From Magnetococcales bacterium (GTDB lineage Bacteria > Pseudomonadota > Magnetococcia > Magnetococcales > JADFYX01), in contig JADFYX010000097.1 in assembly GCA_015232795.1 (NCBI GenBank), positions 1 to 8,395 on the forward strand: DNA of 8,395 nt, written 5' to 3'. Below, piece by piece: positions 6,650 to 8,395 of this stretch. A program made the translations under genes and the position numbers. Position 1 is the first letter of the stretch. Every line of letters starts with the position of its first letter. The notes under the pieces are model-generated. The model was not told the DNA's origin and searched no databases. It saw nothing but the letters and a program-made list of their open reading frames with translations.

Positions 6650-7402
6650 TTAACCACCACAGGTTGGGCACTCTTGCAGTTTAGGAATGGATATATTGTG
6701 GAAGATATTGTCAAAGGCATTGATTAAAAGCATAGAGCCAATCAAATTTTGCCCTATCCCCAAAAGTAGCTTAATAGCCTCTGCTGCTTGCATGGTTCCT
6801 ACTGTACCTACCACTGCACCCAAAACCCCTGCTGATGAACAGGTTGGGGCAAACTGGGGTGGATTTGGAAAAAGACACCTGTAACAAGGAGCTTTAGGAT
6901 CTACCCCATGGGCAAAAGTGGCTATCTGCCCTTCAAAACCCAACACCGCTGCTGAAATCAACATTTTTTTTTGTTTTAAACAGGCTTCATTTAGCAGATA
7001 ACGGGTAGCAAAGTTATCGCTGCCATCTAACACCAAATCACATCTATCTAACATAGATGCTACATTTTGTTGGGTTATTCGCTCTGATATTGTAATAACC
7101 TCAATATCTGGATTAATATCTCCAAGGGCTTTTTTTGCAGAGAGCACCTTAGCCTCTCCCACCCGTGAAGTTGTGTGGAGTATCTGTCGTTGTAGATTTG
7201 ACAACTCCACACGGTCACTGTCTGCTATTAGCAACCGACCAACCCCCGCTGCTGCAAGATAAAGAGCCGCAGGAGAACCAAGCCCCCCTGCACCCAAAAT
7301 AAAGACAGTAGAGTCGAGCAGTGTAGCCTGCCCAACACCACCGATATCTTTGAGGATAATTTGCCGAGAATACCGCTCAATTTGATCTTCTAATAAATTC
7401 AT
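6650..7402 (-). CDS. moeB: MoeB/ThiF-family E1-like adenylyltransferase, probably the MoaD-activating enzyme
   Basis: Enzymes of this family adenylylate the C-terminal Gly-Gly of a small sulfur carrier, MoaD (MoeB) or ThiS (ThiF). With the ATG at 7402 the protein has 250 residues, as E. coli MoeB (249), and begins MNLLEDQIERYSRQIIL, which aligns from residue 1. An ATG seven codons upstream (7423) is less likely: a G-rich element abuts it, and its extra residues match nothing. Seen: nucleotide loop GAGGLG (37-42), D129 in DGSDN (equivalent of E. coli Asp130), zinc cysteines C173/C176 (CYRC) and C245/C248 (CPTC), and C188 (TCSSAG). There is no rhodanese domain. The setting in a Moco locus and lack of thiamine genes favour MoeB over ThiF, but sequence alone does not separate them. 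A terminator at 7461-7490 lies between it and the upstream repressor gene, so it needs its own promoter in about 7403-7460. Confidence 0.88.
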   Translation of the reverse strand: MNLLEDQIERYSRQIILKDIGGVGQATLLDSTVFILGAGGLGSPAALYLAAAGVGRLLIADSDRVELSNLQRQILHTTSRVGEAKVLSAKKALGDINPDIEVITISERITQQNVASMLDRCDLVLDGSDNFATRYLLNEACLKQKKMLISAAVLGFEGQIATFAHGVDPKAPCYRCLFPNPPQFAPTCSSAGVLGAVVGTVGTMQAAEAIKLLLGIGQNLIGSMLLINAFDNIFHNISIPKLQECPTCGG

Positions 7403-7460
7403 AACAAAAATATCCCATAGCATCCCCTAAGGCGCAATGAAATATCATGTAAAAACAAAA

Positions 7461-7490
7461 AACTCGCTCCATATTATCTATGAGCGAGTT
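7461..7490 (-). terminator. Rho-independent terminator of the S24 repressor gene
   Basis: AACTCGCTC (7461-7469) pairs perfectly with GAGCGAGTT (7482-7490), and ATA/TAT inside may extend the stem past one bulged base. On the minus strand the stem is followed by a U-rich run (GAGTTTTTTGTTTTT), the classical form. It lies 37 nt beyond the stop of the repressor gene and insulates moeB. On the plus strand the tail is only moderately T-rich and no plus-strand gene precedes it. Confidence 0.88.
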
Positions 7491-7527
7491 TATTTATTCT
7501 TAAAAAAGATTTTTAAAGAGTTTATAC

Positions 7528-8205
7528 TTAAACTACATAATCTTTATATTTACAAACAACAACCCCACAAACATCAATTTTGCCTTCCACATCAATTAGT
7601 GGATAACGAGCATTCAGTGGTTTAAGGTATCGACGATTGCCGAGGATAATAAGCTGTTTGAAAGTAGGCCGAGAATCACCCTCTAGACGTGCGACCAAAT
7701 ATTGGTTATGGACACCCTCTTGGGTTGGATCGACGATAAGAATCTCCCGTTCTGAAAACTCTGGCTCCATCGAATCATCTGGAACAGTCAAAGCATAACA
7801 CCGCTTGGAAGTGCGTGGTGCAACAGGAATCCAATCTATGGCTTCAGAATCAATTTGATCAAAATCGTCAGAAGCACACATGGTGTCTATTAACTCCCAC
7901 TTGATCAACGGCACTCTGGCAATCAACGGAAAAGGTCTGTAAGGTTGCTCATCTTCCCCTACACCAGCAGCAGAAGAAGACCCACCACCTGGAAGAAGCA
8001 TATCACCACGACCAGTATCCAGCCAGATAGGATCGACACCACAGGTCAGGGCAATACTTACAGTACGCCGTGAAGACCTAGACCTACCACACTCAAGCTT
8101 ATGGACAGCGGTCTGACTAATACCCACTTTATCAGCCAATCCCTTCTGGGTTAGACCAGCATTCTTTCTAGCCAGTTGAATTCGATCACTCAAGGTCATA
8201 CTCAT
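7528..8205 (-). CDS. HTH (XRE) repressor with S24/LexA-type peptidase domain
   Basis: The 225-residue protein has the layout of phage CI-type repressors. Residues about 6-60 form an XRE helix-turn-helix; GLTQKGLADKVGISQTAVHK (17-36) covers both helices. A Gly/Ser-rich hinge (73-83) follows, then an S24 domain from about 93. The catalytic pair is S145 in PDDSMEPEF and K183 in TFKQL, 38 residues apart, close to the spacing in LexA (Ser119/Lys156). The region that normally carries the Ala-Gly cleavage site reads PLIKWELIDTM (99-109), so Ile106-Asp107 seems to stand where relatives have Ala-Gly; Ala80-Gly81 in the hinge is too far from S145. Autocleavage in response to DNA damage is thus doubtful. 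The start at 8205 has a strong TAAGGA at 9 nt. No phage genes are visible, so it may be a stand-alone regulator or a prophage remnant; its targets are unknown. Confidence 0.9.
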   Translation of the reverse strand: MSMTLSDRIQLARKNAGLTQKGLADKVGISQTAVHKLECGRSRSSRRTVSIALTCGVDPIWLDTGRGDMLLPGGGSSSAAGVGEDEQPYRPFPLIARVPLIKWELIDTMCASDDFDQIDSEAIDWIPVAPRTSKRCYALTVPDDSMEPEFSEREILIVDPTQEGVHNQYLVARLEGDSRPTFKQLIILGNRRYLKPLNARYPLIDVEGKIDVCGVVVCKYKDYVV

Positions 8206-8255
8206 GGAATTCTTTCCTTAAAGTTAAATTTTGTAATTAGCGTGGACAATTCCAT
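8204..8255 (-). repeat. Inverted repeat spanning the repressor leader and start codon
   Basis: AATTCCAT at 8248-8255 and ATGGAATT at 8204-8211 are exact inverted copies separated by 36 nt. On the minus-strand mRNA the first arm lies at the predicted 5' end and the second includes the first two bases of the start codon, with the ribosome site in the loop. It may be an operator pair for autoregulation, an RNA stem that hides the start, or chance. Confidence 0.35.
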
Positions 8256-8395
8256 ACATTCTTTATATTTTTAATATATATGCAAGCCCAACAATTTTTT
8301 TTAATTCTCTTTATTTATTATTCACTAATAAGGTAAAAGTTAAAAATTTTTTTTTTTTTATTTAATATTTAATTGGTTGGAGTCTGGTTTAACCC
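8206..8395. other. AT-rich intergenic region with a 13-T run
   Basis: No gene is visible in these 190 bases on either strand. They hold the repressor ribosome site (TAAGGA, minus strand, 8220-8215), the candidate promoter and inverted repeat listed separately, and an uninterrupted run of 13 T at 8347-8359. I find no stable GC-containing hairpin before the T-run, so it is not an evident terminator. Such DNA is typical upstream of an autoregulated repressor, perhaps with a divergent target gene beyond the right edge. Confidence 0.6.
8262..8291 (-). promoter_or_regulatory. Weak candidate promoter of the S24 repressor
   Basis: On the minus strand TTGGGC (8291-8286, 3 of 6) and TATAAA (8267-8262, 5 of 6) are 18 nt apart. 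Transcription would start near 8255. The surrounding DNA is so AT-rich that other -10 boxes are possible. Confidence 0.3.

Noticed and set aside
6633..6652. Possible terminator between modC and the moeB-like gene
   Set aside because: GGTTAAGC/TTTTTGACC on the minus strand forms at most a 6-bp stem with one G-T pair and only a short U-run after it; too weak to call in either direction.
7437..7625. 62-codon plus-strand frame across the terminator
   Set aside because: It runs through the terminator hairpin and the antisense of the repressor C-terminus and has no domain or ribosome site.
8347..8359. 13-T run as a terminator tail
   Set aside because: No stable GC-containing hairpin precedes it on the plus strand and no gene ends before it.
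8371..8395. GGTT...AACC inverted bases at the right edge
   Set aside because: Only four base pairs of symmetry, cut by the window edge; not distinguishable from chance.

Overview
This window is dominated by a compact molybdenum locus. A plus-strand run of seven genes (about 291-6632) carries most of the molybdenum cofactor (Moco) pathway followed by a complete molybdate ABC importer. The order is a MoaE-Mog fusion, moeA, moaC, moaA, modA, modB, modC. The spacing is that of one operon: gaps of 48, 19 and 17 nt in the first half, then TAATG or ATGA stop/start overlaps from moaA through modC. Biosynthesis and uptake are therefore probably made from one transcript starting near a candidate promoter at 203-231.

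The genes cover consecutive steps. MoaA and MoaC convert GTP to cyclic pyranopterin monophosphate. The MoaE half of the fusion is the large subunit of molybdopterin (MPT) synthase, its Mog/MoaB half adenylylates MPT, and MoeA inserts molybdate. ModABC supplies the molybdate. A MoeB/ThiF-type E1-like enzyme lies convergently on the minus strand (6650-7402). The small sulfur carrier MoaD, the nucleotidyltransferase MobA and the regulator ModE are not in the window.

The most unusual item is the first gene. MoaE and Mog are joined by a linker holding 11 histidines in 40 residues, preceded by a CxxC motif, and the linker DNA contains a perfect 10-bp inverted repeat.

The flanks are unrelated. At the left edge a minus-strand gene enters (1-135), giving an N-terminal membrane segment followed by a CHASE2-like start; it is cut by the window. 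At the right, a minus-strand HTH/S24 repressor (7528-8205) has a good terminator behind it (7461-7490) and an AT-rich upstream region (8206-8395). It keeps the Ser/Lys catalytic pair, but the usual Ala-Gly cleavage dipeptide appears to be replaced.

The organism is probably a Gram-negative bacterium, most likely a proteobacterium. ModA has a cleavable signal peptide without a lipobox cysteine, the enzymes resemble the E. coli ones residue for residue at active sites, and the repressor is of the proteobacterial prophage type. I cannot name the genus. Base composition is moderate to AT-rich by eye, with very AT-rich intergenic regions.
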